Shown: positions 54,455 to 64,000 of the stretch, in pieces
How positions within the stretch are numbered: position 1 is the first letter of the stretch
Layout of the letters: each line of letters starts with the position of its first letter
DNA from: Seriola aureovittata
Taxonomy: Eukaryota > Chordata > Actinopteri > Carangiformes > Carangidae
Reading direction: 5' to 3'
DNA: 64,000 nt
Assembly (NCBI RefSeq): GCF_021018895.1
Contig: NC_079386.1
Coordinates: forward strand, 8,599,835-8,663,834
Made by a program: the position numbers and the translations under genes
The notes under the pieces: generated by a model
Database searches by the model: none
Told to the model about the DNA's origin: nothing
What the model saw: only the letters and a program-made list of their open reading frames with translations

Positions 54455-57300
54455 GATACAACTAAACCTTTGTCAGCATAACACATTTGAGTATAGCTAC
54501 AGCTACTACATTTAAAAAAAAAAAAAAGTTTTCTACTTTAATTTCTTTAAATCTTTAGTATAAAATCGTTTAGATGAAATATTTGCATGAGATAATCAAA
54601 TGTGAAGAGAGATGATTACTCTTACAATGTATGGAGACTTCAAAAATGATTTTCAGTAACATTTAAGTGACAGCTATCTAGCTTGGTGAATACACTGAAG
54701 TGGGCCTGAGTATGTTGTTAGGAATGAATATACTGAGTGTAAATGAACATGTTGTGCTGAAAAAGTGGAAGGTTTTAAGTGATGATATAGAAACAGTATA
54801 TCTGGATATGATGGTGACAGCTGACCGTTCAGTTAACCTTTCAAAATATACAAAATACTGTAAGTAATTATGGTGTCCTCAGAAAGCAGATATGAGAGGA
54901 TGCTAAGAGTGAAAGAAAAACGGTGACCCACCCATCATATAGTAAATTGCAAGCAAAGATTGTTTCTTTAATTGTTTTGAGCTTGTGGATTTGCTGTCAA
55001 TCATGGTTTCATTTTTTGCTGTGGATGTATGTATTTAGCATGCTGATTCTTGCAGTGAATATGCACCTTTTTTCTTTTTTGTTTTGCTATGTTTGTTTGA
55101 TTTTCAGTCCATGAAACTTGACGATGGGCTCATGTGTGGTGTTTTCAGAGCAAGAAATAATTTCACAGTCAGAACGCAATTAGTGACGCATTAGGAGTGA
55201 GGCTTAAAACTTGGGGAAAGGTTAGTGCTATAACTCAGCATGTTGTGGGCGGACATGTTGTTATGTAAGCTCTAATAAGTGAGATTAATTCACTTATTTA
55301 CCTGGTGCATTTTAATTAGTGCATTAGCATGTGGCCACTAACTACTCGGAGAAAGGGGGAGAGGGGGAAGATGAGAAGCCCAAAATGGCTGTTTCTGTTT
55401 CCAACACTTTATTAGTTGGCCACCTGGAAAGACAAGTGAATTGTTCCATTGCAGCCCACTGTATATAAGAAAAATGAGATGTGGTAAGTAGAAGGACAGT
55501 TGCATTTTAGTTGGGAGTGAAAGTAGAATAAAGGAACATTGATGAATCCTAATTAGAAGATTTTGTTTTAGTTTATGAGAACTGCTTAGTATGTAATGGG
55601 TTTGTGGCTTATGTTTGGTTTGGCCTTTTGCAATAGACTTGCAATCATCTCTATAAATTAAAACTAGGTTGGTGTTTCCACAGTGTGTACATAATGTCCT
55701 AATGTGATTCTCGCCAAGCAATCTCATGAACATAAATAAGATTTATCACACAGCATTGTGCTGTTTCTCAACTGACGCACTGAGCATCCTGACATGCTGT
55801 AGTGTATTTGTGATCCTTTCACTGTATTGCTTCCATTCAAACAGCGCTTATTATGGTTATAGTACAATACCAGTTATCAATATCTGTTCAAACCTAATTC
55901 AGATATAGATTCACATGAAGCATTTTTCAAAAATAAATGCAGCAGAATAGCACTATTTCACAACTTGCACTGTGTGTCTGTGCTCTTTGCTCTTTATTCC
56001 AAGCATGAAATACTTTGCTCTGGGCCATTTGTTGCTTGCTGTACCATCCCATGAAGCTTATTGTATGATGTGTTGTCTTCAATAGTCACTCCCTCAGTAT
56101 CCAGCGGAGGGGGTTGGAAGCGGTTGGGGGTAGGGTGGGGGGTAAATGTTCCCATGGTGATCACCAGTTACATAATAACAGTGGGTCCCTACTGTGGCTG
56201 AACCATTAGAGAATGAGAGATAAGGACACAGAGGGAGATGATAAACAGAAATTATTTCCCCAGTAATTTTAGATTTGGAAAACACTTTGCAGGATTCAAA
56301 CGCCATTAAAATGGTGGAGCCTGAATTGGGATATAAACAATGCAACATATATAGCTTTAAAATATTCCATCTTGTGTATGGGGCCCCTGGCATAGTTTTC
56401 TATATGCCAGGCATTACAACACGCCAGTGAACATGCTGCCTTTAACATCCAACAGACAGGGGGCAGACACTCCTCCTGCCTCCTTTTATTTGTCTCTTTT
56501 GTAAAGTTAAGAAATATATAGGAGGTAAATTAAATTAAAGGTCAATTAAAACATAGTGACTGAATTATAAGGTGAGTGCACCCTATTACGTTTTGGTCTT
56601 TCCTATATCACATGATAGCATTTAAAACAAATTGTATCTGATTGGTCTGCAGGCCCTGAGGGGGGGCCATGTTCCAATGCTGGATGTCAGTGAATATATT
56701 TACTATTGGCTGTGCACTGCAAGTCTGGAGCGCTGATAGTGGACAAATGCAGCTGAGACAACTATATTTTTGGATGTTAAAGCTTTGTCAGTGTTTTCCG
56801 AGAGTGTTTTCATCCCTTTCCTGCTTTTCAATCTATGTGCGTTTGCAAAATTGCAAGATTGCAACAGATTATCGCCCTTTGTACTGTGAGTCACCGCCAC
56901 CGTCAAAGTTATATCAACCTCTGTTTTGCCACAGATAAAGCTCAGGCGGTCATGGTGAATACAGAACATAGTGGGCCAAGCTGGATTCATATAGACCAGC
57001 GGGTTTGTCAGACATACCCCCACAGCCCTGTCAGTTGAACTCAAGTGCCCCTCAACAACACCACCCCTCATGTTCCATAATGGTTCATTTGAATTGATTT
57101 AAAACTAGATAAATTTGGACATTTAAACTCATGTTTATTTCAGTTTGATTAAATTTGCATTTGTGCTACCATTGTGCTTTTTATCTACTACTTTGAACTA
57201 TTGCAATAATTAATCTGATATTTTTACTTGTTTCACCTTGAGCTGATATCATTTAGCATTTATCCATTAACCTACTTTCAGCCAACTGTTTCAACTGTAA
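54455..57300. other. synpo2 3' UTR and synpo2-myoz2 intergenic gap
   Basis: AT-rich, with an A-run near 54512-54527 and a possible poly(A) signal AATAAA at 55932-55937. ORFs of up to 131 codons on both strands have no recognisable domain. No gene called. Confidence 0.6.
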
Positions 57301-57314
57301 TTAATTATAGCTAT

Positions 57315-57324
57315 CTATTTATAG
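57315..57324 (+). promoter_or_regulatory. MEF2-type site upstream of myoz2
   Basis: CTATTTATAG fits YTA(A/T)4TAR, about 390 bp upstream of the probable myoz2 exon-1 donor. A second, CTAAATTTAG, is at 57445-57454. The motif is common in AT-rich DNA, so weight comes only from position. Confidence 0.35.
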
Positions 57325-57444
57325 AAGTAACTCACCCCTAAGTATAAGTGCCCCTGGTTGGGAATTACTCATAGCCTATAGGCTACTGTAATAACACTAC
57401 AGAGAGAGATAGATGGTGGGCAAGGGAGCAGCAGTGGCAGCGCT

Positions 57445-57454
57445 CTAAATTTAG
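57445..57454 (+). promoter_or_regulatory. second MEF2-type site upstream of myoz2
   Basis: CTAAATTTAG, 130 bp downstream of the first, at the edge of a GC/C-rich patch that probably includes the transcription start. Myozenin-2 is a striated-muscle gene, and MEF2 is a usual regulator of that class. Confidence 0.35.
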
Positions 57455-57559
57455 TCACCCCTCTGCTTGTGAACTAAATACCAATGACAACAGACAAACT
57501 GACATCCACCCACCCACTCATTCGGTCACTCAGTCAGTCGGGTCAGGCTGCAGCCCCCT

Positions 57560-57712
57560 CTCCCCACCCTCCCCACGACAAGCCCCAGTGCCCGGAGCAC
57601 GAGCACCCACGAGGGTCGCACTACCCAGTCTGACCCTCTCGCCTCTCACCTTTCTGACTTCCTACCCTGAGGCAAAAATTGAGACTCCCCCCCTGAGGGT
57701 CCTTCAGGACAG
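57560..57712 (+). other. myoz2: probable myoz2 non-coding exon 1
   Basis: A C-rich, CpG-containing patch ends in a strong donor GGACAG|GTAAGC at 57712/57713. The coding exon has a good acceptor (CCCCCCAG, 58553), leaving only 8 nt before the ATG, so an upstream untranslated exon is expected. The 5' limit is arbitrary. Confidence 0.45.
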
Positions 57713-58100
57713 GTAAGCCATCACTTCGGGCTTCTCCACAGGTGTGCTGTCCAGTTCTAATGTGACACTTGCACTTTGAATCAAGCATGATTCTCACTAC
57801 CACCTACAGTTGTTCCCTCCACATTTTCCTGTCAGTCACACAGCTTGCCTTGTGTTGCAGTTAAAATTCACTTCTGAATTTTAAAATAATTTTTCATGAA
57901 TATGCTTTAGATGAATGCATCTGCTTTTTGTCTTATTGCTTGAAGTTTTTATGTGAGAATATCCTGATTTTAATAACAGAATATTTTTCTTCTATTCTAA
58001 CATTGATTTGTGGAAGGTAAAAGTAAATTTTGCAAACTTGCCTTGAAACAAATGACTTCCAAATGTGATGAAATTTGTTCCATCAAGAAACTTTGGGGCA

Positions 58101-58117
58101 GGGGGGGGGGGGGGGGG
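58101..58117. repeat. G17 homopolymer
   Basis: Seventeen G preceded by GGGGCA, in the intron between the presumed non-coding exon and the first coding exon of myoz2. Confidence 0.9.
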
Positions 58118-58561
58118 TATTTTCGACTGGAAGGAAACATTTGTGTTGTGTTCACTTGACACCTTGGTGTAAACTTTCCGCTGGGCTATTTCATCCACTG
58201 TCTCACGTGTTTGCTGTGACAGCACCATGTTCTCTATCAGTGTCCTTTCAGCCCACTTGGGTAATTTCAAACATATTGATTCCCAGACCCCTGACACAGC
58301 TGGTTGCCATGTCTGAAGAGCATGTGCTTGGCGTTTAACAGCCCAAGGTTATTTAAAGGGATGTGCTAACTTTGCCCTTTTCACTGCCCCAATAAATTCT
58401 ATCTGCTTCGGTGGGTCTTTGTGCGTGGTGTGGATGCTTGATGTTGCCCAATCGATGGTGTTGCCTTGCTTTTGTGTCTCGTTGTACATTTGAACAGGTT
58501 GTACTGATGTGCGCTGCCTCCTGAGACTTTCTGCCTCACCCCCGTCCCCCCAGGGGCAGCC

Positions 58562-61500
58562 ATGTCACAGTTCTCTACCATGACGACCCAGGAGAGGAAA
58601 ATACAGGCGGCAGCAATCTGCAAAGAGGTTCAAGCCCAGGAAGGTATAGCCCTATCATTTCCTCTCCACTTCCTTGTTTCCTCATCCCTTTGACCTCTCA
58701 GTTTCTCTCTCTTTCTCTTGTTGCACACTTTCTTTGCTTCTCTTTCCATCTCACGTTATCTCCTCCTCATCACATCCTGCTCCTTTCACCCCTCTACCTT
58801 CTCTTTTGATCTCATATATCAACATTGAGAGGGAGTTAACACCATAACTTACAGTACACATTGAAATCCCACACATATTAACTTAACTGTAAATACTACT
58901 TCACCCTGCCGCACTCACTGTGTAGAAAGTACGAGCCCACCATTTGCCAGTGCAGCAGTTGCCAACCCTCCCTTCTATGACCCTGACTATAAATAAGCAA
59001 ATGAATACTTTTATGGGCCAAAGTAACTAATCCCTTTGTCGTTGTCCTTTGAACACGCTATTTCAGGGCGAGGACAACTGTGTGGCTCACTGGGATAGGG
59101 AGGGTCTGAAGGCTACTGACAGCTGAAAGATATTCTGGCAAATTATGTGTCTCACACTTGGATACAGGCCTGTGACATATCCATGATCAGCATCCAGTAG
59201 CTAGCACCCAGCGCACACCACAAAACAAGCAACGGACATGAGTGGATTAAGAGGGAAGATGATTCCTTATTCATCATATTGGCAGGAATACAAAGTCAGC
59301 AATTCATGCACAGGGCTTTTTTTTGCAGAAGGGTTTTTTTTCCCCCGATGATGTTTGATAGGTGGGTGTATAAGAAAAAGGCAAAGAAATTTGTTTCATC
59401 AGAAGTGTGATGAGTGTACAAGTATGTAGTGAATACACACAAGCTCCTCAGTCTTTTGTTTCCTTGTGTCCAGATATAGAGATGGATCTTGGGAAGAAAA
59501 TGAGCGTGCCTAAGGAAATCATGCTGGAGGAGCTGTCTCTCGCCTCAAACCGGGGCTCCCGTCTCTTCAAAATGCGCCAGAGACGCTCAGAAAAATACAC
59601 TTTTGAGAGCGTCAGGAATGAAAACAACAAGCAGCTCAATGTAAGCAAGAAACTGTGAAGCAGTGATCACATGTGCGTGGAACAAAAACACCCATGCACT
59701 GCAGAAAAACTCCACTTTATCAAGTCATTTCTGTCCAGATTGTTACTTCAGGAGTGTTTTTTGAGAAATACACTGAGTTGATAATACTATGCTAAAAGTT
59801 AGATGAGAATATCAATGCCATCCACAGGTCTATATGTTAACTACAGAGCTAGAATCAGGAAGACATGGTTAGTTTAGCTTAGCATAAAGACTGGAATCAG
59901 GGTGGGGGGACAATTTGCATTTGGACAGAATGAGGCTAGCTGTTTCTCCACTTCCCGTCTTTATGCCAAGCTAAACTAACCCTCTAATGGTTCTATCTCC
60001 ACATTTCATCTCCACTCTTCTCGTCTAACCCTCAGCAAGAAAGTGAATAATTGTCCGCAAGTTGTCAAACTATTTTTTTAAACACACATACATCTGTAGT
60101 AGATTCGTATGGATACACTATATGAATCTACTATACCACTATTAAAACACACTTTGATAAAGGAGTTATTGTAAGTATTTCACACTGCGATAGCGTGTTT
60201 TCCTCAAGCACATTCATCCATTTTCCCCACATCTTTTCTCTCCATCACATGAAAAACATTCACACAATACCTGACATCCTGACAAAGTGTATGTGAGGAA
60301 GATTAAGCACTTGAAGTGTTTATTTGACTCGTGCTACGTACACGGAATGGCACAGAATAGTAGCAGTGAAAGTCCTCCGGCCGCTCATAAATAGGTTTAT
60401 TAATGTTCCTTTGTGTATGGATGGGCAGTGTGCCAAGTCAGCTTTTTCTTTTCCCAGCACTACTTAACTTAGCCTGACCTGGTCACACATAAAGCAATTT
60501 ATGTACTGAGGCTGTCAGTGAAACTCAATCAAGATAAGTTAACTGAATTTCTCTTTGTTATATCTAATTAATTCGCAGCACTAGTTATATTCTCTTATAT
60601 TTAGTTTTGCGGTGGCCTTCTGTACTTTCCATTGCTCTCTTCAAGTCCATAGATAAAATAAGTATTATGCTCCAGGAAGTTTTTCCCCCTTCATCTTTGA
60701 AGTGAGTGGGATTCGCATATCTCTGGTTTGTTTATTGCTCAGGGCAATGGAGGGATTTTGTTTCAAGTTGTCAACATTTCCTGAGGAAGTCCTGGAGTAA
60801 ATCATCATAAATATCTTTCAGAGGGATGAAAGCTGGATGCTTGGGCTGTGGTACATGTCGCCCTGGCCCACGAAACAATGTTTCTAATGTTGAGAGAAAA
60901 TGGACAAGCGGACAATTTGTCTGCTTGTGGTTGTTGGAAAACATGAAAAATCACGGTTTGCTAACTGCTTTGAGTTCACTTGAGGAAAAAAAAAAAGAAG
61001 CAGTATTAAAAAGTGTAACACTTGGCTTCAATATGAATCTGCTATACCACTGATTTACTGTGAATGCAAATCACATTTTTTTCCATAAGTATAAATATGT
61101 ATGAAATAGATAGATATTGTTAATTATTTTTGTCATCTGTCAAAAGTTTGACAGATGACGAGTTTGCTTAATTGTCATGCAATTGTAGATTTTTCTGAGC
61201 ACCTTAAGGACCTATCTGCTCTATGTTTATATACACATCAACTTAATAAGTGATAATACTGTATGTCAGTGTTATGTTTCCCAGCTTGTTTCCTCTGCCC
61301 CCAGGTGGCCAAAGAAATCAGTTAATGCAGCTTATAAAGCCCTCAGAAAAATGGAATTTTGAATATCTCTATAGCTGGGCAACTCCATCTGCTGTGGAGA
61401 TGGTCAAAAGCTCCGGGAAAGCTACTAAGTGGTCCTGGTGGTGAGACTGATTTGTCAAGAATGAATTTTCAATCTCAACAGATATGTTATTGTGTCGAAC

Positions 61501-63810
61501 TCGCCTCTTCCATCCTTCTTTTAGAACGCAGTGATTTCTCAAACGGAGAATGAGAATGCCGCGGACAGCCACAGTGGCCAGAACAACTTGGGTGTCGACC
61601 AACCACCTAACGTGCAGTCAGACACACAGGATACAGGAATGGTTCCAAATCCAGAAATTATCGCCCCAGGTAGGTAACACTGGTGACATTTCAAAGACCC
61701 ACGGACACGACCACTGCAGCAGTGATAAACTGCAGTTAAAGCTGAGTTGACAAACCAGTTTGACCTTACTTAGTGCATGTTTGAACAGAACGATGCACTA
61801 CAGCTGCAGGATAGATGGTATTGCTACTGTGTGGATGTGCTCTCCACACAACCGCACATGTTTTGATAAGGATTCAACTGTTTTTCATTGTTTGTACTCA
61901 CACCGTTCACTTTGATCATGGAGGAAAACATTCTCCTCTTGCCTGGAATCTGCTGGCCTCAGGCAGAATATGATTCCACGTTTTTATTCACCCTCTCTCT
62001 GCCTGTCTCCTTTCTTTCTCTCATTCTATCTTCATCCTAATCCTTTGCTTCATGTCTACTCCTCCACATTCCCCTATTTCTCTTGCTCCTGTTACAATCA
62101 GCTTTGACCATCCTTTTTGTTTTTTTTGTTTTTTAAATTGTTGAGTTTTACCAACGGGAAGTGTTTCCTGTTTGCCTCCCGTGCCACTGATACCATCAGC
62201 TTTGCACTCACATCCTCCCTCGTGTCTCAATTTGTGCCCAGTTGACACAAAAGCAGCACTGATTTAGGGATGAGTACGTCTACACAGGGGTGGGGTGTTA
62301 TTTCTGGAGCTCAGGACCAGACGCCACCCTTCAGTGTCTGAATGAAGTCACTCCAGCTGTAGCAGAAATCAGGCCAAAGTGCATTAGATATCAAATGGTA
62401 AGGACTCTTGAAATAGCACACTCCTCCAACCAGGGGTGCGTGTTCCATGTCCCTGTACATGTAGCAAAATCTATTGCTATACAGTGAAAACCTACATTTT
62501 AATAGAGCTTAAATGAGTTGATTAGTGGCAGGAAATATTCTGAAGATGTAAAGAGTTTATATTAATATGATAATTTGGATTAGGATTAGGATGCATACTA
62601 GCATTGATGTTATAGGGCATTTAAATAGTTTTGTGCCATTTTCAATATAGCAATATTTGTCTTTAGCTATAGGACCATGTTTCTAAATGTTGCCACATTT
62701 CATTGTTTTAGAGAACTACACAATCATTTATGTACAAAGAGCCTTCCCGCTGTCTTTCTCTCTGTCCTTTCAGGGATTTTTGGGATCCCTCTTTCAACTC
62801 GACACATACTACATTAGAGCTGGGTGTGTGAGTCCACAAAAATATTAAATCAGCAAAATGTCCGACAATAACAATAATATTCCAGGGCCTCAGAAAGTCC
62901 TTTACATGATGTTTTGTAATAGATTCCCCCAAAAATATGTAAACTTCCCCACAGGTCTGTTTGGTCTCTCCTGCTTCCTCCTCAGGGCAAAACATAAACT
63001 CAGGAAGGGGGATTGTTCATTGTGAGAGCTTAGGACGTGACACGATGCCTCATGTTATGTAATGCCTCAGCTTGCAAGCCCCCCTGAGTGAAGCACTGGG
63101 TTTGAAGGATAGTGCTTTGGATAGGCCTCTCCCATCAACACACATAGACTATGCAGGGAGACATACATGCAGGCGTGCACATATACACACACTGAGACAC
63201 AGGGAAGCTGCCCCTTGATTTGTTTTGCTGTGAACTTTAACGAGGGCTAAAGAAAATGATGTGAACGGTTTTAACTTCAGTACCCAAAAATGAAGAGACA
63301 TCAGCAAACTGCATGCGCTTCCACGCAAGTTTAGTCATGACCAGTTGACACGTCTGTGATCTTTAGATACGAGATGAAATCAAAGTGGTCAATTGGCTTT
63401 CTGGGGACAGCATGTTTGCTTGTCATGGTTTAAGAAGTAGTTTTGATTTCGGCTCTTAAGTTTCACTTCATTATTTACCATGTGTGGAGAAATTACCAAA
63501 CATGACAACAGGATTGGTAGATTAAAAAAAATTTAAAATTTAAAATGGAAACATTAATGCCTGCACTTTATTTGACATGCAGAAGCCCTATGTTCAATCA
63601 CTGTCTGTGTTGTATAACCCACCCAGGGTACGGAGGTCCTTTGAAAGACATCCCTACAGAGAAGTTCAACTGTACAGCCGTGCCAAAGTCCTACCACTCA
63701 CCCTGGGAGCAGGCCATCATCAGTGACCCGGCATTAGCTGACACTCTCATCTCCCGCATGCCTGAGCCAGAGGCCCGACCAGAAATACCAGGGTACAAAA
63801 GTTTCAACAG
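58562..63810 (+). CDS. myoz2: Myozenin-2 (calsarcin-1/FATZ-2), last exon off-window
   Basis: Myozenins tie calcineurin to the sarcomeric Z-disc and bind alpha-actinin, filamin C and telethonin; MYOZ2 is the cardiac/slow-muscle member. Coding exons: 58562-58643, 59474-59640, 61525-61669, 63627-63810; all phases agree, giving 192 residues before a split Arg codon (AG|). Visible: [19 protein letters not shown] at the start; the family signature [20 protein letters not shown], then [20 protein letters not shown]; a variable Asn/Gln/Ser linker; [20 protein letters not shown] and YKSFNR. The short linker and [18 protein letters not shown] fit MYOZ2, not the Gly-rich MYOZ1 or MYOZ3. Human MYOZ2 has 264 residues, so one C-terminal exon of about 70 codons, with the second SFNR block and the PDZ-ligand tail, should follow just past the right edge. 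Confidence 0.94.
58644..59473 (+). other. myoz2: myoz2 intron after first coding exon
   Basis: 0.8 kb, donor GTATAG, acceptor TGTGTCCAG. Pyrimidine-rich near 58660-58810. A MEF2-like CTATAAATAA lies near 58985. Nothing else recognised. Confidence 0.75.
59869..59979. repeat. foldback repeat with 23-bp inverted arms
   Basis: Arms 59869-59891 and 59957-59979 are inverted copies differing at one base (TTAGTTTAGCTT(A/G)GCATAAAG...), with 65 nt between them. The inner sequence has AGGCTAGCTGTTTC, a word from a common teleost repeat also present near 6950. Confidence 0.75.
61132..61159. repeat. perfect hairpin, 13-bp arms, 2-nt loop
   Basis: GTCATCTGTCAAA followed by AG and its exact reverse complement, in a myoz2 intron. 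Holds an inverted pair of TGACAG words (TALE homeodomain-type sites). Confidence 0.8.
61670..63626 (+). other. myoz2: myoz2 intron
   Basis: 2.0 kb, donor GTAGGT, acceptor ACCCAG. No exon or notable repeat recognised. Confidence 0.75.
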
Positions 63811-64000
63811 GTAACAACCACACAGTTGAAGAGGCAGTCATCAATAAAATCACAAGTCTTCTAACCTGAAAGACCATATAGGTCGTTTGTCCAGATATAA
63901 CCCATGGTAGTGTTTCCTGAAATAGTGATGATGAAATGATTTACATAGTGAAAGCGAGGCTTATAGGGAACCAATCTAAATAGCGATGGCGTCATTATTA
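63811..64000 (+). other. myoz2: myoz2 intron, continues off-window
   Basis: Begins with donor GTAACA after the codon fragment AG of the conserved Arg in SFNR. The terminal exon is beyond the window. Confidence 0.8.

Larger units (their letters stand above)
59641..61524 (+). other. myoz2: myoz2 intron with foldback repeat
   Basis: 1.9 kb, donor GTAAGC, acceptor TTCTTTTAG. Contains the inverted repeat at 59869-59979, a duplicated 21-mer (60120 and 61031) and a short-loop hairpin at 61132-61159. No exon recognised. Confidence 0.75.

Noticed and set aside
55338..55733. A 131-codon minus-strand ORF between synpo2 and myoz2
   Set aside because: No domain, no paired splice sites that extend it, and low-complexity context near its 3' end.

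Overview
This window is vertebrate nuclear DNA, most likely from a percomorph (spiny-rayed) teleost fish. Exons are small and separated by AT-rich introns with GT-AG borders. Microsatellites are abundant, there are interspersed repeats of a type I recognise from fish, and the encoded proteins are full-length relatives of human KCNIP4, SEC24D, SYNPO2 and MYOZ2. There is no bacterial, phage, CRISPR or viral system here, and I found no rRNA or tRNA gene. The gene models were read by hand: every junction was checked for splice dinucleotides and for reading phase.

Layout. (1) 1-13.4 kb, + strand: the 3' part of kcnip4, with seven exons encoding the whole conserved EF-hand core; the variable N-terminal exons lie off the left edge. 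(2) 13.4-16.5 kb: a gap between two convergent genes. (3) 33.7-16.5 kb, - strand: a complete sec24d, with one non-coding and 22 coding exons whose lengths sum to 3267 bp, in frame throughout (1088 residues). (4) 33.7-35.2 kb: a divergent promoter region. (5) 35.2-54.5 kb, + strand: a complete synpo2 (synaptopodin-2/myopodin). Its PDZ domain is split by a 7.4 kb intron, its main exon is about 3.8 kb, and an alternative last exon is reached from a splice donor inside the main exon. (6) 54.5-57.3 kb: an intergenic gap. (7) 57.5 kb to the right edge, + strand: myoz2 (myozenin-2/calsarcin-1), with a probable non-coding first exon and four coding exons; the last exon is off the window.

How the genes relate. 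sec24d (-), synpo2 (+) and myoz2 (+) have the order and orientation of the human 4q26 block, and the paralogous human 10q22 block is SEC24C-SYNPO2L-MYOZ1. synpo2 and myoz2 encode Z-disc partners (actin, alpha-actinin and filamin binding; calcineurin binding). sec24d is a COPII cargo adaptor needed for collagen export. kcnip4, a calcium-binding Kv4 channel subunit, is the odd neighbour: human KCNIP4 lies on 4p.

Most interesting points: a phase-preserving alternative C-terminus of synpo2; large Gln/Tyr-rich and Gln-Pro-Pro-Trp repeat expansions in synpo2; a TATC microsatellite starting at the splice donor of synpo2 exon 1; a coding 15-bp minisatellite in sec24d; clustered TGACGTG elements at the sec24d promoter; and a GC-AG intron in kcnip4.
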